Source: Desulfovibrio sp. UBA4079 (GTDB lineage Bacteria; Desulfobacterota; Desulfovibrionia; Desulfovibrionales; Desulfovibrionaceae). Taken from it: a stretch of 38,288 nt of DNA. Both the position numbers and the translations under genes were made by a program. The stretch spans positions 17,138 to 55,425 of the forward strand of contig DFYP01000207.1 in NCBI GenBank assembly GCA_002382645.1, written 5' to 3'. This document shows, piece after piece, positions 6,451-16,317 of the stretch (the first letter of the stretch is position 1; the number at the start of each line of letters is the position of its first letter). The notes under the pieces are model-generated. The model was not told the origin of the DNA and did no database searches. It saw only the letters and a list, made by a program, of their open reading frames with translations.

Positions 6451-8757
6451 ATGGAATCCAGAACATTCCAGTTGCTGGAATTCCCCAAGGTGCTGCGGGT
6501 CCTCGCGGATCGCGCGGTGTCCAAGGCCGGGGAAGACGCCTGCCTCGCCATCGCGCCCCTGCGCGATGAGGCTTCGGTGCGTCTTCAGAACCGGCTCCTG
6601 GAGCAGGCCGTGGAGTGGCGCAAGGAGACCGGCTTCTCCCTGAGCCCCTTCGAGCCCCTGGACGGCCTGGCGGCCGCCACGGAGCGGCCCGCGGCCGTGC
6701 TGGACCAGGACGCCCTGTTTGCCCTGCTCAAGACCCTGGAGCAGGCCAAGGCCGCCCGCGAGGCCCTGCAGGGCTTTGACCAGCGCGGCTGGGACGAGCT
6801 CATGGAGGCCGTGGCCCGCGCGCCGTGGCCCGCCACGGCCTGGTCGGCCGTGCGGCGCTGTCTGGACGACGAGGGCCGCCTGCGCGACGAAAGCTCGCCC
6901 GGGCTGATGGCCGTGCGCGGCGAGATCCGCGGCATCCACCAGCGCTGCACCAAGAAGGTCAAGGATTTCATCCTGGGCGAGGACCTGGCCCGGTTCCTCC
7001 AGGACGAGTTCATGACCATCTCCTCGGACCGCTACGTCCTGCCGCTCAAGGCGAATTTCAAGGGCCGCTTCCAGGGCATCATCCACGACTACTCCCAGAC
7101 CGGCGAGACCTGCTATTTCGAGCCCATGTTCCTGGTGGAGCTGAACAACCAGCTCCAGGAACTCAAGCAGGAGGAACGCCGCGAGGAGCGCAAGGTCCTG
7201 GAGTTCCTGACCGGCATCGTGCGCCAGGAGCGCGAGGCCGTGGCCGACGCCTCCCGGGCCCTGGTGGCCCTGGACGTGCTCCTGGCCAAGACCGCCCTGG
7301 CCCAGGCCCTGGGCGGCCGGACCCTGGACCTGGAGCCGGGCCTGCCCCCGCGGCTCATGGAGGCCCGCCATCCGCTCCTGGCCCTGGACAAGGGCGGGGT
7401 GGTGCCCCTGGATATCAAGCTCCAGCCCGGCCAGCGGGCCCTGGTCATCAGCGGCGGCAACGCGGGCGGCAAGACCGTCTGCCTCAAGACCCTGGGGCTC
7501 ATCGCCCTGATGGCCTTTTCCGGCCTGCCCGTGCCCGTGGGCATCGGCAGCAGCCTGCCCCTGTGGAAGCAGATCTTCGTGGTCCTGGGCGACGAGCAGA
7601 GCCTGGAGGACCACGTGAGCACGTTCACGGCCCAGGTGCGCTACCTGTCCCGGGTCTGGGAGCGGGTGGACCAGGACACGCTGTTTCTCCTGGACGAGTT
7701 CGGCGCGGGCACGGACCCCACCCAGGGCGCGGCCCTGGCCCAGTCCGTGCTGGACAATCTTTTGGAACGCGGGGCCTCGGTGCTGGTGGCCACGCACTTC
7801 CCGGCATTGAAGGCCCACGCCCTGGCCGCCGCGGGCGTGCGCGCGGCCAGCGTGCTCTTCGACCCAGGCACCAAGAAGCCGCTGTTCCGCCTGGCCTACG
7901 ACCAGGTGGGCGCGAGCATCGCCCTGGACGTGGCCCGGGAGCACGGTTTGCCCGAGGCCATCCTGGCCAAGGCCCAGCAGTATCTGCTCCTGGACGGCTC
8001 GGACACCACGGCCGTGCTGGACCGGCTCAACGCCCAGGCCGTGACCCGGGAAAAAGAGCTGGCCGCTCTTTCCGAGGAGCGCGAGCGGCTGCGGGCCAAG
8101 CGCGCCTCCCTGGAGGCCCGCTTCGACAAGGAGCGCCGGGCCCTGGTGGACGAGATCAAGGCCCAGGCCCAGACCGTGCTCCACGAGTGGAAGAACGAGA
8201 AGATCGGCCGCAAGCAGGCCCTCAAGAAGCTGGCCGAGGCCCGGGAGGGCCTGGAAGGCGTGGGTTCCCTGGCTGCCGAGGCGGCTGCTCCGGCCTTTGG
8301 TTGGGACGACCTGCGGCCGGGCCAGGCCGTGGAATACCGGGCCTGGGGCCGCAGCGGCGTGGTCCTGGACAAGGACGAGCGCAAGCGCCAGGTGAAGATC
8401 GACCTGGACGGCGTGGCCCTCTGGGTCAAGGAGGCCGATCTGGGCCCGGCGCAGGGCGCGGCCCCGGCCAAGGCCCCGGCGGCAACCCGGGACAGCGGTC
8501 CCGCTGTGGAGGGCCTGACCCGCAGCCTGGATCTGCGCGGCCAGCGCGCCGACGAGGCCCTGCGCGAGCTGGAGCGTTTTCTGGACGACTGCCTGCTGCG
8601 CGGAGCAGGGCGGGCCGAGATCATCCACGGCCGGGGCACCGGGGCCCTGCGCCGCGAGGTGCACGAATTTCTGCGGCAGTTTCCGGCGGTGGACGCCTTT
8701 GCCCTGGCCCCCGAGGACCGGGGCGGCGACGGCATGACCGAAGTGACCCTCAAGTAG
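6451..8757 (+). CDS. mutS2: MutS2-type ATPase with C-terminal Smr domain
   Basis: 768 residues. MutS2 proteins bind branched DNA or collided ribosomes; roles reported for the family are suppression of recombination and ribosome rescue. Order: core/lever helices (to about residue 290), an ABC-type ATPase with Walker A GGNAGGKT (around residue 334) and Walker B TLFLLDEFGAGTDP, a charged coiled-coil region (about 510-610), a KOW-like segment (DDLRPGQAVEYRAWGRSG), and a C-terminal Smr domain with SLDLRGQRADEAL and the HGRGTG motif. The start MESRTFQLLEF is typical; an in-frame extension overlaps yqeY and is rejected. There is no strong ribosome binding site, so coupling to yqeY is likely. Dense opposite-strand open frames here are GC-driven shadows. 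Confidence 0.95.
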   Translation: MESRTFQLLEFPKVLRVLADRAVSKAGEDACLAIAPLRDEASVRLQNRLLEQAVEWRKETGFSLSPFEPLDGLAAATERPAAVLDQDALFALLKTLEQAKAAREALQGFDQRGWDELMEAVARAPWPATAWSAVRRCLDDEGRLRDESSPGLMAVRGEIRGIHQRCTKKVKDFILGEDLARFLQDEFMTISSDRYVLPLKANFKGRFQGIIHDYSQTGETCYFEPMFLVELNNQLQELKQEERREERKVLEFLTGIVRQEREAVADASRALVALDVLLAKTALAQALGGRTLDLEPGLPPRLMEARHPLLALDKGGVVPLDIKLQPGQRALVISGGNAGGKTVCLKTLGLIALMAFSGLPVPVGIGSSLPLWKQIFVVLGDEQSLEDHVSTFTAQVRYLSRVWERVDQDTLFLLDEFGAGTDPTQGAALAQSVLDNLLERGASVLVATHFPALKAHALAAAGVRAASVLFDPGTKKPLFRLAYDQVGASIALDVAREHGLPEAILAKAQQYLLLDGSDTTAVLDRLNAQAVTREKELAALSEERERLRAKRASLEARFDKERRALVDEIKAQAQTVLHEWKNEKIGRKQALKKLAEAREGLEGVGSLAAEAAAPAFGWDDLRPGQAVEYRAWGRSGVVLDKDERKRQVKIDLDGVALWVKEADLGPAQGAAPAKAPAATRDSGPAVEGLTRSLDLRGQRADEALRELERFLDDCLLRGAGRAEIIHGRGTGALRREVHEFLRQFPAVDAFALAPEDRGGDGMTEVTLK

Positions 8758-8767
8758 CGGGGCCGGC

Positions 8768-10487
8768 GTGAACTCCCAAGCCATCCAGGCCGTGAAAGCC
8801 AAGCTCGTGCTCTCGGACGTGGTCCGCCGCTACGTGGACCTGCGCCCCGTGTCCGGCCGGTTCATGGGCGCCTGCCCGTTCCACCAGGAGACCAAGCCGT
8901 CCATGTCGGTGAACGACGAGGAGGGCTTCTTCTACTGCTTCGGCTGCCAGGCCTCTGGCGACGTGATAGATTTCTACAAGCGGATCAACGGATTGGAGTT
9001 CCGCGAGGCCCTGGAGCAGCTGGCCGCCGAGGCCGGGGTGGAACTGGGCGCGGAACGCGACGATCCCGAGGCCCGCGAGCAGCAGCGCCGGAAAAAGGTC
9101 TTCCTGGACATGCACGACCAGGCCCGGGACTTCTTCCGGCACAACCTGGGCCGCCAGGAGGGCCGCCCGGCCCGCGAATACCTCAAGCGCCGGGGCATCG
9201 AGCCGCGCATCGTGGAGGCCTTCGGCCTGGGCTATTCCCCGGACGACTGGCACGGCCTGGACACCTTTCTCCAGGGCAAGGGCCACACCCCGGACCAGGG
9301 GGTCCTTGCCGGGTTGTTGTCGAAAAATGAAAAAGGTAATATTTACGACAGGTTCCGTGGAAGGCTCATCTTTCCCATCCAGAATTTGTCGGGCCGGGTT
9401 ATTGCCTTTGGCGGCAGAATCATTAGTGAAGGAGAACCCAAATATCTCAACAGCAGTGACACGCCGATCTACAAAAAGGGGGAGCACCTCTACGGATTGT
9501 ACCAGGCCCGGTCCACCATGACCCGCAGCAAGCGGGCCCTGCTCACCGAAGGCTACATGGACGTGCTTTCCCTGCACCAGTTCGGCTACACCGACGCCTG
9601 CGGGGTGCTGGGCACGGCCCTCACCGGGGAGCAGGTGCGCCGTCTTGCGGGCTTTTGTTCGCGGGTGGACCTGGTTTTTGATGGCGACAACGCGGGCCGC
9701 AAGGCCGCGCTCAAGTCCAGCGAGATGATTCTGCTTTCCGGTGTGGCCTGCCGGGTGGTGCTCCTGCCCGAGGGCGAGGATGTGGACTCCGTGCTCCAGA
9801 AGGAGGGGACCGAAGGCTTCGAGAAATGCCTCAAGGCGGCCAAGGAAGGACTGGCCTTCTGTATGGACACCCTGCGCGAGAACTTCGCGCCCCGGGAAAC
9901 CATGGGCTGGGCCAAGGGGTTTTTCGAGAAACTGGCTGACGACGGGCTGCGGGCCTATTATCTGCCGCGCCTGGTTGCCGGCCTGGGCGTGGCCGAGACC
10001 GAGCTGCGCCAAGCCCTGGGAGCGGGGCAGGGCGGCCGGGACACGGCCCGGGAGCGCAAGCCGCTCGCCGCGGTGCGGCCCGTGGGCCGGGACGACAAGG
10101 ACGACCGGTATTTTTTGCGTTTCCCCATCCAGTATCCGGAATATGTCCAGGATCTGGCGGACCGGGGATTCGAACGGGTTCTGGTCACGGCCTGGGCCCG
10201 GGATTTGTGGGAAAAGATCAAGCTTCATGGCGGGCAGGACCTTTTGCCCTGGCTCACGGATGACGAAAAGAAATTTTGGGCTCGCTGCCGGCAGGAGCGC
10301 GTGGAGCGCATCCTCTCCGGCGAAGAGCTGCGCGACGAGTGGCTGCACATCTGCGAACGTGTGGCCAACGGCCACGAGCGCCAGGCCCGTCAGCAGCTCA
10401 AGGAAGCCCTGCGCGAAGCCCTGCGGACCGGGGACGAGCGCCAGGCCTCAGAGCATTTGCAGGCCCTGAACGAGTTTCTAGGGAGGG

Positions 10488-10504
<17 letters not shown>
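8768..10504 (+). CDS. dnaG: DNA primase DnaG
   Basis: 578 residues with a GTG start 10 bp after mutS2. It makes RNA primers at the replication fork with DnaB. The zinc-binding domain CPFHQETKPSMSV...FYCFGCQASGDVIDF is complete (CHC2 type). The catalytic TOPRIM domain shows LTEGYMDVLSLHQFG and the acidic LVFDGDNAGRKAA. The C-terminal helicase-binding part is divergent, as is usual. A stretch of about 180 bp (9302-9480) that encodes conserved catalytic-core sequence has clearly lower GC at third positions than the rest of the gene. Its end overlaps the start of rpoD, indicating tight coupling. Confidence 0.96.
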
Positions 10505-12251
<1,747 letters not shown>

Positions 12252-12265
12252 AACTGTGCGCCCGC

Positions 12266-12312
12266 CATGCCGCCTGTTCCGGGTTGTGGAACAGGCGGCA
12301 TGCTATTTATTT
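12266..12312 (+). terminator. Strong terminator of the rpsU-rpoD operon
   Basis: CATGCCGCCTGTTCC and GGAACAGGCGGCATG form a perfect 15-bp stem around a 7-nt loop (12266-12302). CTATTTATTTGG follows. It lies 14 bp after the rpoD stop and marks the left edge of the accessory island. Confidence 0.88.
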
Positions 12313-12343
12313 GGGGAGCGAGGACGAAAGAAGGAGGCGCCGC

Positions 12344-13534
12344 ATGTTCGTCACGGCTTCGATGGTCATCCCCCACAAGCGGGACAGGCACTGCCTCCAT
12401 CTGAAGACAATGGACGGGATATTCCGTTTCACTCCCTGGCGTTCCAACTTTTCATGTCACAAGTGGCAGCATGGGCAGTGGTTGAGTTGGCATTACGATC
12501 CGGGGTTTCTCTTTTTCCCCAGGCAGCCCAGCGATGGCAATGAACGGCAGGAACAATGCTTGGATGTTTTCTATGGGCATATCCCGCGGCAGGCATCGGA
12601 GATCGCTTCCCGGCTGGGCTGGATGCAATTCACGGCCCTGCGCCTTCTGCGCCGTAACCCTCGGGCGACGGACATCGCTTCGGATAATCTGGCCCTGTTT
12701 TGGGCGCTGGCCAAAAGCGTTGGCTGGGGAGAAATCGATCTTGTGGAAGCAGCTCATCTCGCCGATCAACGCCGGCGAGACATCGTTGGACGGCTGTTCC
12801 CGAATCAGAATGTGAGCGAGCGGTGTCTGCGCAAAATTCGAGGTGAGCGGTATGACTTCGACGAGTATTCCGTTCTTCTAGTCTTGGCTGGCCATAATCT
12901 TCTCGGTGCGCTGCGGGACGTTCCGCGCGTGAACCTTGCGGCGCTTATTCCTCTTGTCGGCTGTCCCCAATTGGTTTCCTGCGCATTTTTTCAACGGATG
13001 CTCCGGGAAAGGGATTGCGAAGAACATCGTGTGCAGTTCGTCAGGGGAATCGTAACCGACTGTCTCGCCATGGAGCGGGAACTAGGCACTGCGGATGCAT
13101 GGGATCGGTTGCGCAGATGCGCCAGTGTGGAGGCCTTGATCAAAAGGCATGATCGAATCGTGCAAAAGTTTAACGGCCGAGGTGAAATGGAAAAACGCCT
13201 GCGATTGGAGTTCGGTGAATTCTTCCCTGAACCGCCACTCCAGGGGGATGGGTCGATAGAGCCCATCACCACACTTACGGAACTCAAAAAAGAAGGGGAA
13301 CTCATGCGCCATTGCGTTCTGTGGTTGGCGCCAGGCATCTTTTCCGGGGAGTTTGCGGTATACAGGATGGTGGCGCCAGAACGGGCTACATTGGCGATAC
13401 GGGTTGATATGTTCAAGTGTCACATCCAGGATTTTGCACTATGCGATAATGCGGAACCAGGTCCTGATTCATGGAACAGCGTCCTGCGCTGGATCGAATC
13501 GGCGACGCCCAAAACAAGTTGGAATAAAAAATAA
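12344..13534 (+). CDS. PcfJ-like protein, unknown function
   Basis: 396 residues. The start MFVTASMVIPHKRD is chosen because AAGGAGG lies 7 nt upstream; the longer frame reads back through the rpoD terminator. The C-terminal 110 residues carry the pattern I associate with PcfJ-like proteins: ITTLTELKKEGELMRHCV, then FSGEFAVYRM, RATLAIRV and a closing IQDFALCDNAEPG...W. PcfJ was named from conjugative plasmids and its role is unknown. The N-terminal 270 residues are not recognised. GC is lower than in rpoD, and the gene is the first of the island, 128 bp before the AddB-like gene. Family assignment is from memory of the motif and moderately sure. Confidence 0.65.
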   Translation: MFVTASMVIPHKRDRHCLHLKTMDGIFRFTPWRSNFSCHKWQHGQWLSWHYDPGFLFFPRQPSDGNERQEQCLDVFYGHIPRQASEIASRLGWMQFTALRLLRRNPRATDIASDNLALFWALAKSVGWGEIDLVEAAHLADQRRRDIVGRLFPNQNVSERCLRKIRGERYDFDEYSVLLVLAGHNLLGALRDVPRVNLAALIPLVGCPQLVSCAFFQRMLRERDCEEHRVQFVRGIVTDCLAMERELGTADAWDRLRRCASVEALIKRHDRIVQKFNGRGEMEKRLRLEFGEFFPEPPLQGDGSIEPITTLTELKKEGELMRHCVLWLAPGIFSGEFAVYRMVAPERATLAIRVDMFKCHIQDFALCDNAEPGPDSWNSVLRWIESATPKTSWNKK

Positions 13535-13598
13535 ATGGAAAGCGATTGACGCTGAAGCCGCGAAGAGTCAAGAGAGAAAAACGGTATAGCGGCAGCCT

Positions 13599-13624
13599 GA
13601 AATTCATTGCTGCGGCAGAATTTC
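13599..13624. promoter_or_regulatory. Inverted repeat upstream of the AddB-like gene
   Basis: GAAATTC (13599-13605) and GAATTTC (13618-13624) are perfect 7-bp arms around a 12-nt centre that itself has TGC/GCA symmetry. It lies 38 bp before the likely start of the nuclease gene and could be an operator. No good -35/-10 pair is evident in this 128-bp spacer. Confidence 0.35.
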
Positions 13625-13662
13625 TTGCCGAGACTACCCCGTGACACATGGGAGCGGTGTTC

Positions 13663-16317
13663 ATGCGGATCACGCTCGGTTATCACTTTGATTCAGGTGT
13701 GTACCCAGATGCCCTGGGAACAGCGGATGCGGCTGAGGGCGCCCTAGCGACCGGCCCTCTCGGAATGGTCGGCCTGCTGGAAACAAGACTCGGCCTTCCC
13801 GGGGCAGCGGAAAATCAAGCTCGCAGAATAGCACAATGCCGCCGATCAATGGGCGAATTATGCGGATTGGGCACTCCATTTTATGCCCGTTCGTTTGCAG
13901 CCGACAACTGGGCCACCGCTAAACACATCCTGGCGCTTCGAGACGAATTGCGGCTTTCAGGCTGGAACGGCGTTGATCCCGGCGGATCCCCTCGGTTGGC
14001 AGACTTGGCACGCCTGGAGGAGCATCTGGGACTCGCGCCGGGTCTTGCCGAACGCCTGGACAGAATATTCGAATGGGGGCGCAAATACGGCTTTGACGAC
14101 ATCGCCGAAATACGCCTGCAGGAACCTGAACAGAATTGGCCATCTGCATTCACCCGGCTCTTTGCCCTGTTACGCGACCAAAATGTGCGTGTGGAGCAGA
14201 CTCCGCTCCTGGATGCACCGATTGCGGCAGGTGATTTAGGCTTGCTTCAAAACGCCTTGTTGGCGCCTGGACCGAAATCCAGACCGCTGGCCTTTGATGG
14301 GTCTTTGACCTGCCTGCGTTCCCAAACCATCGGCGAAGCCGCAGAGGCATTGGCCGCCTGGCTCGGCGCTGCCGATGCCTCCGACAAAGACATCCTGTTC
14401 TTGGTGCAGGCCAATGGCGGCGTGTTGGACAATGCCTTGCACCGCCATGGCCAGCCCAGGCAGGGGGGAGGAGAACGGTCCCCGTGGCGCGCGGCGTTAC
14501 AGCTGCTGCCCCTGGCCGTTGCTACCCGTTGGGCGCCATTCGACCCCCAACGAATGCTGGAATTCCTGACCGCTCCGCTTTGTCCAGTACACCCTGCCAT
14601 GGCAAGATGGCTGGTGCGCGCATTGGAGCAGTCGCCGGGCATCGGTAGCGCGGCATGGAACCAAGCCCTGGACCGCTGCAAACAGTGGGCTGCCGGCCGA
14701 GAGGATGGCCGTCAGCTGTTGGATGACCTGGCATTCTGGACTGAAGGAAACAGAAAAGCGCCGTCAGATGGCATGACCGCATATGCCATTCAGAATCTCT
14801 GCCTGCGGATCGTGCAGTGGGCTGGCCGCGGCATGCTTCCAGAGGCAGTCGAAATCCTGCCGACAGCCGCGAGTCTGGCCAAGGAACTCGCCGAAGCTGT
14901 GCAGGATAGTGGCATGTCCTTGATCCCAAAGGCTCAACTTGACCGCATGCTCGATTCGGTGGTCGGCGCCGGGGCGTCAACCGGGAGCGGGGCCGAGGCT
15001 TCTCCCTGGTGGAATGTATCGCACCCCGGACAGATCAGGGATCATATCGACACCATTGTCTGGTGGAACTTCTGTTCCGATGAATCGGCCGTTCCGCTCC
15101 CTCCCTGGACCCAGGCCGAATCGGGGGCATTGAGGGCCGCAGGGGTGGTCCTGGACGATCATCTCGCCCGCCGCCGTCTTGAGGTGTCGGCCTGGAAGTT
15201 GCCGGTTCTGCATGCGCGATCCCGTCTGGTGCTCGTCATGCCGAGGCGTGACCGGGGAGAGACCGCGGGGCCTCATCCCTTCTGGGAGGACATCGCCGCC
15301 GGCCTGGGCCTCGACGAGTCTTTCCATCTGCCACGCCTGGCATTGGAAGCGAGTCAACTGCGCAGGCGCCCCACTGCCCATCTCCTGGGAAGAGATATCC
15401 CGGTCGACGAAGTTGAAATTGTGGGTCTCCCTGCCGCCAAAGACTCCTGGGGGGTGCCGCCCGGCAGCGTACCGCGCCGCGAGAAGGAATCTCCCTCGGG
15501 CATGGAGAAGCTCATCGCCTGCCCCCTGTCATGGGTGCTCAATTATCGGTTGCGCATACGGCCCGGGAAGATTCTTGACCTGCCTGAAGGGAACAGGCTG
15601 AAGGGCAACTTCTGCCACGCCCTCATCAACATACTCCTCACAGAAGGCGTCCAACTACCGCCAGAGGATGCCGCCAAGCGCGCCCTGGAGCTTTTCGACG
15701 CGAATCTTGAAAAACTCGCCGCCCCGTTCCTGCTTCCCGGCATGGGGGGCGACCGGCTCGAACTGCGGAGACGTTTCGGACTGGCGGTCCTGGGTCTTTT
15801 TGAGCGCCTGCAACGGCTTGGGCTTTCCGTTGACGGGAGCGAACGAGAGATCGAACGCGTGGATGAGAAAGGGCAGCTTTTTGGCGGCGTCATGGATCTT
15901 TTGCTGCGAGACAAATCCGGGCATCCCATGGTCTGGGATCTGAAGTGGTCCTCGAGAAGCAAGTATCGGCGAGAGGAGATGAAGGAAGGCCTGGCGTTGC
16001 AACTGGCTGCGTACTGCTGGATGCTCGCAAGGGACGAGGTCCCGGCCCGGGCCGCCTATTTCATGCTTGCGCAAAATGAATTGATCGCTCCTCCCGATCC
16101 CGCTTTGCCGGCCGAGGAAACAGTGGACGTGAATCTTCGCAAGGTATGGGAGGATGCCCACGCCGCCTATGAAAAAAGGCTTGCGGAAATCGCAGGGGGT
16201 AACATCGCTGCGGAGATCCCGCGCGAGGGCGACGAAGCCGGTGGGGGCTTCCGCATCAAGCCCAAATGCACGTTCTGCGATTACGGCGCGATCTGCGGAG
16301 TGCGTTATGAATCCTGA
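13663..16317 (+). CDS. AddB-like PD-(D/E)XK nuclease subunit
   Basis: 884 residues from the ATG with GGGAG upstream (MRITLGYHF). An ATG 15 bp earlier is possible but has no ribosome binding site. It resembles the AddB subunit of AddAB exonucleases, which degrade linear DNA ends and load recombinase. The C-terminus holds a RecB-type nuclease: GGVMDLLL (Asp745), WDLKWS (Asp759, Lys761) and QLAAYCWML. Four cysteines, Cys620 in EKLIACPLSW and Cys869, Cys872, Cys878 in CTFCDYGAIC, match the iron-sulfur staple of AddB nucleases. The N-terminus (GPLGMVGLLETRLGL) looks like a degenerate helicase domain; no Walker A is seen. It is shorter than Bacillus AddB (about 1160 residues). Its stop overlaps the helicase gene by 11 bases. 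Confidence 0.82.
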   Translation: MRITLGYHFDSGVYPDALGTADAAEGALATGPLGMVGLLETRLGLPGAAENQARRIAQCRRSMGELCGLGTPFYARSFAADNWATAKHILALRDELRLSGWNGVDPGGSPRLADLARLEEHLGLAPGLAERLDRIFEWGRKYGFDDIAEIRLQEPEQNWPSAFTRLFALLRDQNVRVEQTPLLDAPIAAGDLGLLQNALLAPGPKSRPLAFDGSLTCLRSQTIGEAAEALAAWLGAADASDKDILFLVQANGGVLDNALHRHGQPRQGGGERSPWRAALQLLPLAVATRWAPFDPQRMLEFLTAPLCPVHPAMARWLVRALEQSPGIGSAAWNQALDRCKQWAAGREDGRQLLDDLAFWTEGNRKAPSDGMTAYAIQNLCLRIVQWAGRGMLPEAVEILPTAASLAKELAEAVQDSGMSLIPKAQLDRMLDSVVGAGASTGSGAEASPWWNVSHPGQIRDHIDTIVWWNFCSDESAVPLPPWTQAESGALRAAGVVLDDHLARRRLEVSAWKLPVLHARSRLVLVMPRRDRGETAGPHPFWEDIAAGLGLDESFHLPRLALEASQLRRRPTAHLLGRDIPVDEVEIVGLPAAKDSWGVPPGSVPRREKESPSGMEKLIACPLSWVLNYRLRIRPGKILDLPEGNRLKGNFCHALINILLTEGVQLPPEDAAKRALELFDANLEKLAAPFLLPGMGGDRLELRRRFGLAVLGLFERLQRLGLSVDGSEREIERVDEKGQLFGGVMDLLLRDKSGHPMVWDLKWSSRSKYRREEMKEGLALQLAAYCWMLARDEVPARAAYFMLAQNELIAPPDPALPAEETVDVNLRKVWEDAHAAYEKRLAEIAGGNIAAEIPREGDEAGGGFRIKPKCTFCDYGAICGVRYES

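Noticed and set aside
6352..8802. Long open frame (816 codons) antisense to mutS2
   Set aside because: It is a GC-driven shadow: low-complexity Gly/Gln/Ala/Leu composition, no domain, and it lies opposite a clear MutS2.
12252..12343. Searched for a copy of the tRNA-Leu 3' end at the far island edge
   Set aside because: No match to the T-arm or acceptor sequence is seen there, so no attachment-site pair can be claimed.
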